Source of the DNA: Chloroflexota bacterium
Lineage (GTDB): Bacteria; Chloroflexota; UBA6077; FW602-bin22; JAMCYS01
Direction of reading: 5' to 3'
Assembly (NCBI GenBank): GCA_023473795.1
Contig: JAMCYS010000030.1
Location: 1-53,878 of the forward strand
DNA length: 53,878 bases
This document shows positions 1-9,253 of the stretch, piece after piece; position 1 is the stretch's first letter; each line of letters begins with the position of its first letter. A program made the position numbers and the translations under genes. The notes beneath the pieces were generated by a model. It was given only the letters and a program-made list of their open reading frames with translations. It was not told the origin of the DNA and ran no database searches.

Positions 1-105
1 GTAATGCCCGTTGTCCACAGATGCGCGGATCACCGTCCCTGATGGGCGGCTGCCAACGTCCCTCGGTCCGACGATCCCCGAAGAGGTCATCTGTTCGTGC
101 ACTAG
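1..105. repeat. Left arm of 105-bp perfect inverted repeat
   Basis: These 105 bases are the exact reverse complement of 53753-53857 at the other end of the window. The left arm starts at base 1, so its outer edge is cut by the window. The right arm is followed by 21 further bases. The arm contains one DnaA-box-like 9-mer, TTGTCCACA, at 11-19. No gene is visible in it. It may be a dispersed repeat at which assembly stopped, or an assembly fold-back. Confidence 0.95.
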
Positions 106-180
106 GCTATGGTCGCGGGGACCATGCTCTCGTGCCCCAGACGATCCAAGGGCACGGGGGCGGGCCGGCTGCCGCAATCC

Positions 181-1167
181 CTAGGTCGACGAGCGCACCA
201 CTAACGTCATCGGCAGGGTGATCTGGCTCTCTACCGGCGTCTCGCCGCGGAGGGCGGCCAGCAGCAGCCCGGCGGCGCGGAAGCCGAGCGTAAACGCGTG
301 GGCATCCACGGTAGTGAGTGGTGGCTCGGTCAGCGCTGAGAAAGGGAAGTTGTCGAAGCCGGCGACAGCCAGGTCGCCCGGCACCGATAGCCCTGTCTGG
401 CGAGCCGCGGCCAGGGCGCCGTAGGCCATAACGTCGCTGGCCAAGAAGACGCCGGTCGGACGCTCGGGCCTGGCTAGCAGTTTCGCCATCAACCTCTGGC
501 CGCTGTCGCTGGAGAACTCCCCGTCCAGTGCCAGCGAGCGGTCGAACGCCAGACCGGCCTCCAGCAGCGCCCGCTGGAAGCCGCGCCGCCGGTTGACGCT
601 CCACATCGAAGCCGGGCCGTTGACCAGCGCCAGGCGGCGGTGTCCCCGCGCGAGCAGGTGCCTGGTGGCAGCGTAGGCGCCCTCTTCATCGTCCATCGTC
701 ACAAAGGGCACGGCCAGCTGGGGCGAGGGCCGGCCCACCACTACCACCGGCACCACGGCGTCATCGAGATGGCGGGCGAGCGGATCGTCGGCCCAGATGC
801 CGGCGAAGACGATGCCATCGCAGCTGCGGTCGCGGTGGATGGCTGACAGGCTGGCGGGCCCCGCCGAGGTGATGATCTGCAGGCCCAGGCTTTGTGCCTC
901 CAACGCCGCGCCCACTCCGCGCATCACCTCGGTCAGGAAGGCATGGCCGAAGGCGAACTGCGCCGGGCGGGGGATGACCAGAGCGATATTGCCGGTGCGG
1001 CGGCGCGCCAAAGCCCGGGCCACGGCGTTGGGCTCGTAGCCCTCCTGGCGCACCACCGTCTCGACGGCGGCCCGCAGCTCCGGGCTCACCGAGGGGTGGT
1101 TGTTGAGCACCCGGGAGACGCTGGCCTTGGACACGCCCGCCAGCTCGGCGATCCTCTTGATGTTCAC
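181..1167 (-). CDS. LacI-family transcriptional repressor
   Basis: A 328-residue DNA-binding regulator of the LacI/GalR family. The N-terminus has the family helix-turn-helix (IKRIAELAGVSKASVSRVLN, about residues 3-22), followed by the hinge and a periplasmic-binding-protein-like sugar-sensing domain (about 60-325). Length is typical. The start is GTG at 1165-1167 with GGGAG just upstream. A palindromic operator lies between its own -10 box and the start, so it very likely represses itself. No sugar operon is adjacent: the next thing on this strand is a transposase remnant. The effector therefore cannot be named. Confidence 0.93.
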   Translation of the reverse strand: MNIKRIAELAGVSKASVSRVLNNHPSVSPELRAAVETVVRQEGYEPNAVARALARRRTGNIALVIPRPAQFAFGHAFLTEVMRGVGAALEAQSLGLQIITSAGPASLSAIHRDRSCDGIVFAGIWADDPLARHLDDAVVPVVVVGRPSPQLAVPFVTMDDEEGAYAATRHLLARGHRRLALVNGPASMWSVNRRRGFQRALLEAGLAFDRSLALDGEFSSDSGQRLMAKLLARPERPTGVFLASDVMAYGALAAARQTGLSVPGDLAVAGFDNFPFSALTEPPLTTVDAHAFTLGFRAAGLLLAALRGETPVESQITLPMTLVVRSST

Positions 1168-1177
1168 GCTCCCGCCC

Positions 1178-1191
1178 TGAAACCGGTTTCA
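1178..1191. promoter_or_regulatory. LacI-type operator
   Basis: TGAAACCGGTTTCA is a perfect 14-bp palindrome with the central CG typical of LacI/GalR operators. It sits directly downstream of the -10 box of the lacI-like gene, covering the expected transcription start, which fits autorepression. I saw no second copy in the window. Confidence 0.85.
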
Positions 1192-1196
1192 AGGCA

Positions 1197-1225
1197 AGGA
1201 TAGCGGGCCTCGTGCCGGCTGTCAA
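1197..1225 (-). promoter_or_regulatory. Sigma-70 promoter of the LacI-family gene
   Basis: On the minus strand the -35 box TTGACA (1220-1225) is followed by exactly 17 bases and the -10 box TATCCT (1197-1202). This near-consensus promoter points into the regulator at 1167, and the operator at 1178-1191 lies immediately downstream. Confidence 0.85.
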
Positions 1226-1309
1226 CCGGCGAATTTGACACCCGTGCACAAACTCGCAGGGGCGGGGCGCTGTACCATCCGTTCCAACTAGATGAGGCCT
1301 GGTCATAAA

Positions 1310-1846
1310 TCAGGCCGTCTTGATGAAGGCTTTCAGACCGACACGCAAATCCCCGTCGGTCAGGTATTGGTAGAGTAACGTCAGTTGATAGACGAGAATG
1401 GCGCCCAGTACGAAGCGGCGCGTGGCACACAAGCCGCGTGTCGGCACGGAAGCGTGGCCGTCGAAGATGCCCTTGAACTGCTCGTTGAAGTTCTCGATGG
1501 CCAGCGAACGGGTCTCGTGCAAGACGCGGCGCCCCTCGACGCCGGGATCGGTGTGCGGGTAGGGATGCCCCTTGGTGTTGTGCGTCGTGACGAGGATGAT
1601 CCCGCGCTCTTCGCGGAGGGTCGCAAGGACGGAGTCAAGGTAGTGGGCATCCCCCAGCAGGAAGCGCGGTTCCGCGGGCAGTTCGCGGATGAGGGCCGGG
1701 GCCTCCTGGTTGTCGGCGGCGTTGGCGGGTGTCAGGAGAGCAGCGAGCGGGATCCAAACGGCCGCCGCGGAGGCGACGAGGTGAAGTTTCCAACCGTACA
1801 CCCACGCCAATTCTATCATCCCGGGCGAAGAGGCGCGAGCTGCGCG
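1310..1846 (-). pseudogene. Truncated DDE transposase (IS4/IS5-like remnant)
   Basis: The C-terminal part of a DDE transposase. The stretch GWKLHLV, a later Asp in LLGDAHYLD and a Glu in IENFNEQFK resemble the second and third catalytic acids of the DDE_Tnp_1 fold. The N-terminal half with the first Asp is missing: the frame stays open only a few codons upstream of 1819 before reaching the htrA terminator. Just past the 3' end, 1294-1314 forms a short hairpin (GGCCTG/CAGGCC) that could be an IS end. This is a decayed insertion; the family is uncertain. Confidence 0.75.
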
Positions 1847-1850
1847 AGCG

Positions 1851-1882
1851 AAAAGAGGCCACCTCGCTGGGTGGCCTCTTTT
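1851..1882 (-). terminator. Rho-independent terminator of the ctpA-htrA operon
   Basis: A perfect 13-bp stem (AAAAGAGGCCACC and its complement) with a 6-nt loop, ending in TTTT. It lies 23 bases beyond the htrA stop codon. It is nearly symmetrical and could work in both directions. Confidence 0.9.
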
Positions 1883-1904
1883 CTTGGTGGGCCGTCAGTT
1901 GGCC

Positions 1905-3149
1905 CTATCTGCTCGGCATCGTGCCCAGGGTGACCTGGGCTGGCTGTTGCTGCCCGCCCCGAATCACGGTCAGCGTCACCTGGTCGCCCGGCTTCTTGCC
2001 GTCGATGATCTCGGCCAACGACGATTCGCTGGTTAGCGTCTTGCCGTCGATCGCGGTGACGACGTCGCGCGCCCGCAGGCCGGCCTGGGCCGCCGGCGAA
2101 CCACTAACGACCTGTCCAATGTACACGCCCTGCTTCTGGTTGAGGCCGAGCTGCGCCGCGGTCACAGGATCGAGCCACTGGTAGTGGATGCCCAGGTAGG
2201 GATGATCTACCTTGCCGCTGGCCACCAGCTGGTCGGCGATCGGCTTAGCGGTATTCGTGGCAATCGCGAAACCGATGCCCTGGGCTTGGACGCCCGGCTC
2301 GGCCTGACCCGCCACCAGGGTATTGATGCCTATGACCTCTCCGGCGAGGTTGACCAGGGCGCCGCCCGAATTGCCCGGGTTGATCGGGGCGTCGGTTTGA
2401 ATAACGTCGAAGAGGAACGGCCCGGCGCTGCTCGAGGTGGTCCCCGGCTCTTGGACCGTCCGGCCCAGGGCGCTGACTACGCCGGTGGTGACCGTCGGGC
2501 CGCCCGGCAGGGCCAGCGCATTGCCAATGGCGACAAGCCAGTCGCCAACCTGCAGCTGCTTGGAATCGCCCAGCTTAGCCACGGGCAGATTGTCGCCGCT
2601 GATCTGCACTACGGCCAGATCCGTCTCGGGGTCGGCGCCGACAAGTTTGGCGGTCATCGACCGCCCGTCCGGCAGCGTCACCAGCAGGCTCTGCGCGCCC
2701 TCGATGACGTGGTTGTTGGTGAGAATGTAGCCTTTGGCGTCGTAAATGACGCCCGAACCAACGCCTGCTGGCACGGTGAACGGTTGATTAGGACCGACGT
2801 TCTGGGTCTGCTGATTCGTGATCTGTACGATGGCGGGCTTCACTTGCTGCGCGACCGCCCGGACGGCGCCGGCGAAGTCGCTGCTGAGCGGAGCCGGCGC
2901 CGGGCCGGTGGACGCAGGCGCGGCCGTCGCCTGCGTCCGGCTGGCGCTAGCAGTCTGCGCCTGGGTCCCGCTCGCCCCACCCTGCGCGCTGCCCCCGGGC
3001 GTGGCCTGGGCTGGTTGGAGAGGGGCGGCTGGCGCCGCCGTGGCGCCCAGCGGCGACGACGTCAGCAGGCCGCAGCCCGCCACGAGCGAAGCGAGCAACG
3101 CCAGCGTCAACGCCAGCAGCGTTACGTATCGCATTCTCCTGCCGTTCAT
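1905..3149 (-). CDS. HtrA/DegP-family serine protease, lipoprotein-like
   Basis: A trypsin-like S1C protease with one PDZ domain, for degrading damaged envelope proteins. I chose ATG at 3149 (414 residues) because GGAGG lies 7 bases upstream; a longer frame lacks a ribosome site. A hydrophobic segment ends in a lipobox (LVAGC, Cys26), so it is probably a membrane-anchored lipoprotein. A low-complexity Ala/Pro/Thr linker fills about 31-90. The catalytic triad is complete: His147 in TNNHV, Asp177 in ETDLA, Ser261 in GNSGG. The PDZ domain occupies about 315-410. It lies 62 bases after the S41 protease gene and is probably cotranscribed with it. Confidence 0.93.
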   Translation of the reverse strand: MNGRRMRYVTLLALTLALLASLVAGCGLLTSSPLGATAAPAAPLQPAQATPGGSAQGGASGTQAQTASASRTQATAAPASTGPAPAPLSSDFAGAVRAVAQQVKPAIVQITNQQTQNVGPNQPFTVPAGVGSGVIYDAKGYILTNNHVIEGAQSLLVTLPDGRSMTAKLVGADPETDLAVVQISGDNLPVAKLGDSKQLQVGDWLVAIGNALALPGGPTVTTGVVSALGRTVQEPGTTSSSAGPFLFDVIQTDAPINPGNSGGALVNLAGEVIGINTLVAGQAEPGVQAQGIGFAIATNTAKPIADQLVASGKVDHPYLGIHYQWLDPVTAAQLGLNQKQGVYIGQVVSGSPAAQAGLRARDVVTAIDGKTLTSESSLAEIIDGKKPGDQVTLTVIRGGQQQPAQVTLGTMPSR

Positions 3150-3211
3150 TAGAAACCTCCTGGGGAACCGGTCCGGCAACGAGCCGTCCGCCCCACCGCG
3201 CCGCCTCCGGT

Positions 3212-4492
3212 TCAGTGGGCCGGGACGGCGGCATTCAATTCCTGCAAAGCCCGGAGCAGCTGGGCGTCATTGCTAGACTGCAGCTGCTCGGGCGACATAG
3301 CACCGGCCTGGGCCGGGATGAGGGGCACCGCTCCGGCTGGCAGGGCCACTGTGATATCCGGGGTGATGCCCTGGTGCCAGATGCGGCGGCCATTGGGCGT
3401 GAGCCAACCTTCAGTACCCAAGAAGATGGCCGAACCATCACTCAGCTTGTAGATGGACAGTACGGTGCCTGTGCCCAGAGTGGTGGTACCGATGACAGGT
3501 CCGCGTTTGTGGTCCTGCAAAGCCCCGGCGACGATCTCGGCCGAGCTGGCCGTGCCGTCGTTGACCAGGATGGCCAGCGGGATGGCCTGCGCCACGCCAC
3601 CGGGTTTCACCGGAAACTCCTGTCGTTGGCCGTCGGCGCTGACCTCGATCAGCACCAAGCCGTCCTTCAGGAACTGGCTGGCCACGCCCACTGCCTCGTC
3701 ACGTAAGCCGCCCGGATCGTTGCGCAGGTCGAGGATCACCGCTTTGGCTCCCTGCTGCTGCGCGGCCTGCAGGGCATCGACCAATTCGGTTGTCGCTCGT
3801 TCGGCGAACTGGCTGACCAGAACGTGGGTTACATTCGTTCCCGGCAGCATCGCCCACATCACGCTCGGCACGTTGATCTGTGCTCGAACCACGGTGATGT
3901 CGACGGGTGTTGTTTGGTCGGCGTGCAGGACCTTCAGGGTTACGCTGGTGCCTGCCGGACCCCGCACCAGCTTGACCACGTCGTCCAATCTCTGGCCGAT
4001 CACGTCTTTGCCGTCCACTGCCTCGATGACGTCACCGGGCCTGAGGCCGGCCTGCTGCGCGGGAGAGCCGGGTATTGGGGCCAGCACCGTTGGTTTGCCG
4101 TCACGGAGCACCATATGGGCCCCGATGCCTTCGAATTGCCCGGAGAGCGCCTCCTCCTCCGAGCGCAGGGCATCGGGCGACAGGAAGCGTGTATGCCCAA
4201 CGTCGCCCAACGAATCCAGCATACCTTCGATTGCCCCGTAGGTCTGTATCTTTGGGTCTATCGCACTACGATCGACGTAGTGCTTCTGCACCAGGTCCCA
4301 GGCCTCCCAGAAGACGCTGAAAGTCGACTGGATGGAATCTGGTTCTTTGGCCGTTGCCCCAGGCAGCACGCCGCTGCGGTCGGCCACTGCCCCGCCCACG
4401 AAGCCGGCGGATAGCAGCAGCAGGGCGACGACGAAGGCGATGCCGCCGTAAAGAATGAAACGGGACGCGCGCCCGACGGGCCTACTATCCAT
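3212..4492 (-). CDS. S41-family (CtpA-like) PDZ protease, catalytic Lys replaced
   Basis: A 426-residue C-terminal-processing-protease homologue. It has one N-terminal membrane anchor (about 12-36), a PDZ domain (about 110-200) and an S41 core. By alignment with E. coli Tsp (Ser430, Asp441, Lys455) the nucleophile is Ser316 in GTASSAEI and Asp327 is kept. The lysine position, 25 residues after Ser316, is Thr341 (TTLGTG instead of TFGKG; codon ACA). It may use another base, or be a non-proteolytic homologue. It is the first gene of an operon with htrA; start ATG, with a promoter at 4581-4608. Confidence 0.9.
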   Translation of the reverse strand: MDSRPVGRASRFILYGGIAFVVALLLLSAGFVGGAVADRSGVLPGATAKEPDSIQSTFSVFWEAWDLVQKHYVDRSAIDPKIQTYGAIEGMLDSLGDVGHTRFLSPDALRSEEEALSGQFEGIGAHMVLRDGKPTVLAPIPGSPAQQAGLRPGDVIEAVDGKDVIGQRLDDVVKLVRGPAGTSVTLKVLHADQTTPVDITVVRAQINVPSVMWAMLPGTNVTHVLVSQFAERATTELVDALQAAQQQGAKAVILDLRNDPGGLRDEAVGVASQFLKDGLVLIEVSADGQRQEFPVKPGGVAQAIPLAILVNDGTASSAEIVAGALQDHKRGPVIGTTTLGTGTVLSIYKLSDGSAIFLGTEGWLTPNGRRIWHQGITPDITVALPAGAVPLIPAQAGAMSPEQLQSSNDAQLLRALQELNAAVPAH

Positions 4493-4881
4493 TGTTCACA
4501 CCCCGACGGCGACCGCCCCACGGCAGCGGGCGCCTTTGCTGCCAGACGGTGGCAGACGCGCCATCGCTGACTCGCCGTCCATTATACTAGCAATTCATAT
4601 GCCAGCAAACCGAGCGCCCTGCTCGCGTTTCTGGGCACCTGCGACAGCCCGTCGGGCTGCTTGGGCGCCCAACACAAGATAGCCGACACCAGGTGCCGAT
4701 GCAAGCTGCTGGGCACTGGACGCCTGTACTCCGCGCACAAATCGCCGTCCGCAAGTGTGGGCTGCCGCACGTAGACTCAGGCCGAACCGCGGTGCTACTT
4801 TTGCCGTGGTAGGGCAGGACCTCTCCACTGGCGGGTGGCTGGGAGGGGTTAGATCGGCCCAGGAGGTACAGGGCAACTACA
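4493..4881. other. Divergent intergenic region between ctpA-like gene and amt
   Basis: 389 bases without a convincing gene. It contains the minus-strand promoter of the protease operon (4581-4608) and, at its right edge, the AGGAGG ribosome site of amt (4860-4865). Short frames here show no recognisable domain. I could not identify a clear amt promoter or a nitrogen-regulator site. Confidence 0.6.
4581..4608 (-). promoter_or_regulatory. Promoter of the ctpA-htrA operon
   Basis: The minus strand reads TTGCTG (4603-4608), 16 bases, then a perfect TATAAT (4581-4586), pointing at the protease start at 4492. The predicted leader is about 80 bases. Confidence 0.7.
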
Positions 4882-6111
4882 ATGGATGCGGTCAACGCGG
4901 GCGACAACGCCTTCCTGATTCTGAGCGCGGCACTGGTGATGCTGATGACGCCGGGGTTGGCGCTTTTTTATGGCGGCATGGTCAGGGCCAAGAACGTTCT
5001 CGGCACCATCATGCAGAGCTTCTTCATCGTGGCCGTGGTTTCTCTGCTTTGGGCCATCATCGGCTATACGCTGGCCTTCGGTCCCGACTTCGGTGGCCTC
5101 ATCGGCGGTTTGGCCTGGCTGGGGCTCAACGGTGTCGGCCAGGAACCCTTCGCGGGCTACGCGGCCACCGTGCCCCACCTTTCCTTCATGATCTTCCAGG
5201 CCATGTTCGCGGTGATCACCCCCGCTCTGATTACCGGTGCCTTCGCCGAGCGGATGAAATTCTCCAGTTTTCTCCTGTTCACCATTGCCTGGTCGTTACT
5301 GGTCTACAGCCCGGTGGCGCACTGGGTATGGGGGCTTGGCGGTTGGGTTCGCACTCTGGGCGCCCTCGATTTCGCCGGTGGCACGGTCGTGCACATCAAC
5401 GCCGCCGCGGCAGCGCTGGCGGCGGCCGTCGTCATGGGCAGGCGCCGGGGACTGGGTACCCCTGATCTCAGCCCGCATAACCTACCCATGACCGTTCTCG
5501 GAGCCGCCTTGCTCTGGTTCGGCTGGTTCGGCTTCAACGCCGGCAGCGCCCTCACGGCCGGTGGCCTGGCGGCTAGCGCCTTCGTCGTGACCCACCTGGC
5601 GGCGGCCGCGGCCACCGTTTCGTGGGTGGTCGTGGAATGGCTGCATCGGGGCAAGCCCACCACTCTGGGCGCGGCGTCCGGTGGTGTCGCCGGTCTGGTG
5701 GCTATCACGCCGGCCTCCGGCTTCGTGGGGCCAATGCCTGCCATCATCATTGGCTTGTTGGCGGGTGCAATCTGTTACGGTGCCGTCCTGCTGAAGTGGC
5801 GCTTGGGCTACGACGATTCGCTTGACGCCGTGGGCGTGCACGGCGCGGGCGGCATCACGGGCGCCCTGTGTACGGGCCTTTTCGCCTCTGTGGCCGTTAA
5901 CTCGGCCGGGGCCAACGGGGCCTTCTATGGCAATCCCGGTCTGTTCATCAGCCAGCTGATCGCGGTGGTTGCTACCTTGACCTACTCCTTCGTGGTCAGC
6001 TACGTTATCCTGCGTCTGGTCGACGGCACGCTGGGGCTGCGTTTGAAGCCCGACGAGGAAGAGAGCGGCCTGGACCTGAGCCAGCACAGCGAATCGGCCT
6101 ACACTCTGTAG
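4882..6111 (+). CDS. amt: Ammonium transporter (Amt family)
   Basis: A 409-residue inner-membrane channel for ammonium/ammonia with about eleven hydrophobic helices. The Amt signature is visible around DFAGGTVVHINAAAAALAA (about 166-184), and the channel histidines fall in the conserved regions ALDFAGG.. and GVHGAGG. No cleavable signal peptide is evident; the N-terminus goes straight into helix 1. AGGAGG lies 16 bases before the ATG, a rather long spacing. The PII gene follows 15 bases downstream, the usual amt-glnB pairing in which PII plugs the channel when nitrogen is plentiful. Confidence 0.96.
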   Translation: MDAVNAGDNAFLILSAALVMLMTPGLALFYGGMVRAKNVLGTIMQSFFIVAVVSLLWAIIGYTLAFGPDFGGLIGGLAWLGLNGVGQEPFAGYAATVPHLSFMIFQAMFAVITPALITGAFAERMKFSSFLLFTIAWSLLVYSPVAHWVWGLGGWVRTLGALDFAGGTVVHINAAAAALAAAVVMGRRRGLGTPDLSPHNLPMTVLGAALLWFGWFGFNAGSALTAGGLAASAFVVTHLAAAAATVSWVVVEWLHRGKPTTLGAASGGVAGLVAITPASGFVGPMPAIIIGLLAGAICYGAVLLKWRLGYDDSLDAVGVHGAGGITGALCTGLFASVAVNSAGANGAFYGNPGLFISQLIAVVATLTYSFVVSYVILRLVDGTLGLRLKPDEEESGLDLSQHSESAYTL

Positions 6112-6126
6112 GAGGGGGGGACGTAG

Positions 6127-6465
<339 letters not shown>

Positions 6466-6548
6466 GGCAAACGGACCGCAAGGACCTGCGGCTGCCAGGG
6501 CTACCTCTAGGAAGGTGGCCCTAGCACGTCGTTCTGGGGGTATCTGAG

Positions 6549-9176
6549 GTGTTCAAGACGTTGCCCGATGACGTGTCCGAAGCGGCAATAGAGAGCCTTC
6601 TCCATGCCCGGGAGGAACTGCGGCAGAGTCACGCGATCGCCGACGGGGGGCCGGGGCACGCCCGCGCTCTGGCCAGGGCGGTCGATTCGGCTCTCGTGGC
6701 CCTCTGCCCGACCTGGCTGCCGGGCGCGGACTGGGCACTGCTCGCGGTGGGCGGCTATGGTAGGGGCGAGCTGAGCCCGTTCTCGGACGTGGATCTGCTG
6801 ATCCTTTCGCGACGTCCCAACAAGATAGCGGAGCAGCTGGCGCGCACCATATCCTACGCCCTGTGGGACGCCAAGCTAGAAGTGGCACCCGCCGTCAGAG
6901 ATCTGGCCGATGCCCTCAGACTCCCCGAAGATGATTTCGCCCGGGTGACATCGTATCTCCAGGCCCGCCCTCTGGCCGGCGACGAGTCGCTCGGCCGCGA
7001 GTTCAGCCTGCGTTTGCGGTCGCGTTTGGCGCGCGATCACGGGCGCGCCTTCTTGCGGAATGTCCGGCTCGCCGACCGCCAGCGCCACGAGGCGAGCGGT
7101 GAAGCGGACCAGGACCTCGAACCGGACTTGAAGGAGGGCAAGGGCGGTCTGCGGGACGTGCAGAGCCTGCTCCTGGCCGGGGCCGTGATCCTCGAAGCCC
7201 CAACAGCGGCCGGTCTCGTGGCCAGTGGCTACCTGGCTGCCGACGAGGTGGCAGAAATGGCACAAGCGCTGGAACTGCTCTGGGCCGTCCGCCACCGCCT
7301 GCACTATGCCTCCGGCAGGCGCTCCGACCGGGCCTACTTCGCGTTGCAGGAGGAGGTCGCCTCCTTCTTCGGTCACGGTCACCAGAGCGGGCGCGCGCCG
7401 GCCGAGCACTTGATGCGCACCGTCCACGCGCAGGCGGCCGCCGTGACGCGAGCGACTACGGCCTTCTGGGAGCACGTGGAAGAGGAGCTGCTGTTACCAC
7501 GGAGCGCCCCAGGTGGATGGCCGGTTTGGCTGGGCTCGGTTGGCCGACCGCCGGCCCGCAACCGGGGGAGCTGGCGGGTGAGGGGCGATCGTCTCGATCA
7601 GGCCGACCCCGACCAGCCACTGGGCAACCCCGAGGTGGCGTTGGCGGCCTTCGCCGAGGCGGCCCGGCGCGGCGTGTTGCTGGGCCACGTCGCCATTCGC
7701 GCCATCAGGGCGGGGCTCGCTCGTGGCCCTGGTTCGCCGCTGTGGACGGAGAGGGCGTGGGAACGGTTCCTAGCGGTTCTGGCAGCAGGGGAGCGGTCCG
7801 CCGAGCTGCTTGGGCAGCTGGCGGACTGCGGCCTGCTGGGCCTTTACTTGCCTGAATGGGAGGCGGTGCGCTACCTTGCCCACCACGACCTCTACCACCT
7901 GCACACCGTGGATCGCCACTCCGCCCTCACCGTGCGCGAACTCAACCGCCTAGCAATGGGACAGGGCGAACTGGGTGAACTGGGGGCCAGCGTCGCCGGC
8001 GAGGTGAGCGACTTCGAGCTGCTCTTGCTCGCCGGCCTGGTGCACGACCTGGGCAAGGGCGGTGAGGGCAACCATTGCACCCTGGGCGCTGAGCTGGCCG
8101 TCACTGTGGCCAAGCGACTGGGGTTGGCAGCAGAGCGCCGCCAGCGCCTGGCGTTGCTGGTGCGCCATCACCTGGACCTGGCCCGTGCTGCCACCCGGCG
8201 CGACCTCGATGACCCCTCGCTGGTGCGCCAGATGGCGACAGTGGTCGGTGACCCCGACACTCTGCGCATGCTGTTCTTGCTGACCGTGGCCGATAGCGTT
8301 GCCACCGGCCCCTCGGCCTGGAACGACTGGAAGGCTACCCTGCTGCGCGACCTTTTCTTCCGCACTCTGCGGGTTTTGGAGTCGGGTGAGACGGTCGAGG
8401 CGGGCTCGGCGGTGGCCAAACGCCAACAGCTGCGGCTGGCTTTGGCCGAATCCGCTCCCCTGGACCAGGCGGATGCCTTCCTGCTCTCTCTTCCGGAGCC
8501 CTACATACTCTCACAGCCGCCGGCCGTGGCCCAGAGGCACTTGGCGTTGCGCCAGCGCCTGGGGCCGGCATCTCTGGCGGTCGACGTCTCCCCGGTGTCG
8601 TCCGGGCCTGGATACGAGCTGACCCTGGCAACCGCCGACCGACCAGGCCTTCTCTGGCGAGTGTGTGGAGTCTTCGCCCTGCACGGGCTGAACATCCTGG
8701 AGGCGCGGGTCTACACCGACGCCACGGGCACCGCTCTGGACGTCTTCCGCCTCGCCGGCGCCTTCGAAGAGGAGATACCGGGCCACCGCTGGCCGGCCGT
8801 GCTGCGCGACCTGGAACAGGTCCTGGACGGCCGTCTCGCCCTGGGTTACAGGCTGGCGCGCAAACTGCGCCCCTACCGCCAATCCCACACGGGTCCAGAG
8901 CGGCAGCCCAAAGTCACAGTCGACAACAGTGGCTCGGCCGAGTTCACTATCGTGGAGGTCCACGCTCGCGATCGTTTGGGCCTGCTGTATGCCATCGCCC
9001 GGGCCCTCGACGAGCTTGGCCTCAGCATTCACGTGGCGAAGGTGGCGACGCGGGGGCCGGAGGCGGTGGACTCCTTCTACCTGCGAGACCAACGCGGCCT
9101 GAAGGTCATGGACCAGCAGCTCTTGCCGGAAATCGAGCACGGCATTCTCTTCGAACTGCAGGGTCTCGACAGGTAG
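6549..9176 (+). CDS. glnD: PII uridylyltransferase/uridylyl-removing enzyme
   Basis: An 875-residue bifunctional sensor that adds UMP to PII Tyr51 at low glutamine and removes it at high glutamine. Domains in order: nucleotidyltransferase with GGYGRGEL (68-75) and the catalytic pair Asp80/Asp82; GlnD helical region; HD phosphohydrolase (LVHDLGKG, about 500); and two C-terminal ACT domains (about 700-770 and 805-870) that bind glutamine. Length is normal. The start is GTG. It is third in the amt-glnB-glnD operon. No glutamine synthetase or adenylyltransferase gene is in the window. Confidence 0.94.
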   Translation: MFKTLPDDVSEAAIESLLHAREELRQSHAIADGGPGHARALARAVDSALVALCPTWLPGADWALLAVGGYGRGELSPFSDVDLLILSRRPNKIAEQLARTISYALWDAKLEVAPAVRDLADALRLPEDDFARVTSYLQARPLAGDESLGREFSLRLRSRLARDHGRAFLRNVRLADRQRHEASGEADQDLEPDLKEGKGGLRDVQSLLLAGAVILEAPTAAGLVASGYLAADEVAEMAQALELLWAVRHRLHYASGRRSDRAYFALQEEVASFFGHGHQSGRAPAEHLMRTVHAQAAAVTRATTAFWEHVEEELLLPRSAPGGWPVWLGSVGRPPARNRGSWRVRGDRLDQADPDQPLGNPEVALAAFAEAARRGVLLGHVAIRAIRAGLARGPGSPLWTERAWERFLAVLAAGERSAELLGQLADCGLLGLYLPEWEAVRYLAHHDLYHLHTVDRHSALTVRELNRLAMGQGELGELGASVAGEVSDFELLLLAGLVHDLGKGGEGNHCTLGAELAVTVAKRLGLAAERRQRLALLVRHHLDLARAATRRDLDDPSLVRQMATVVGDPDTLRMLFLLTVADSVATGPSAWNDWKATLLRDLFFRTLRVLESGETVEAGSAVAKRQQLRLALAESAPLDQADAFLLSLPEPYILSQPPAVAQRHLALRQRLGPASLAVDVSPVSSGPGYELTLATADRPGLLWRVCGVFALHGLNILEARVYTDATGTALDVFRLAGAFEEEIPGHRWPAVLRDLEQVLDGRLALGYRLARKLRPYRQSHTGPERQPKVTVDNSGSAEFTIVEVHARDRLGLLYAIARALDELGLSIHVAKVATRGPEAVDSFYLRDQRGLKVMDQQLLPEIEHGILFELQGLDR

Positions 9177-9239
9177 CCGGCCCTCTCAGCCAGCAGCGCC
9201 GCCCCTGCCCGTGGGCAGCGGCCGCCACCGCTGGCGTGC

Positions 9240-9245
9240 TATACT
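9240..9245 (+). promoter_or_regulatory. -10 box for the PEP-utilising gene (near-leaderless)
   Basis: TATACT ends 8 bases before the ATG at 9254, so transcription would start about at the initiator codon. There is no Shine-Dalgarno, consistent with a leaderless mRNA. No good -35 box is visible. Confidence 0.45.
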
Positions 9246-9253
9246 TGGCCACT

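Noticed and set aside
11-19. DnaA box TTGTCCACA as a replication origin
   Set aside because: Only one box per repeat arm, no AT-rich stretch, and no dnaA or dnaN nearby.
4582-4907. Minus-strand frame between ctpA and amt
   Set aside because: No ribosome site, odd composition with many Cys/Ser/Arg, and it crosses the protease promoter.
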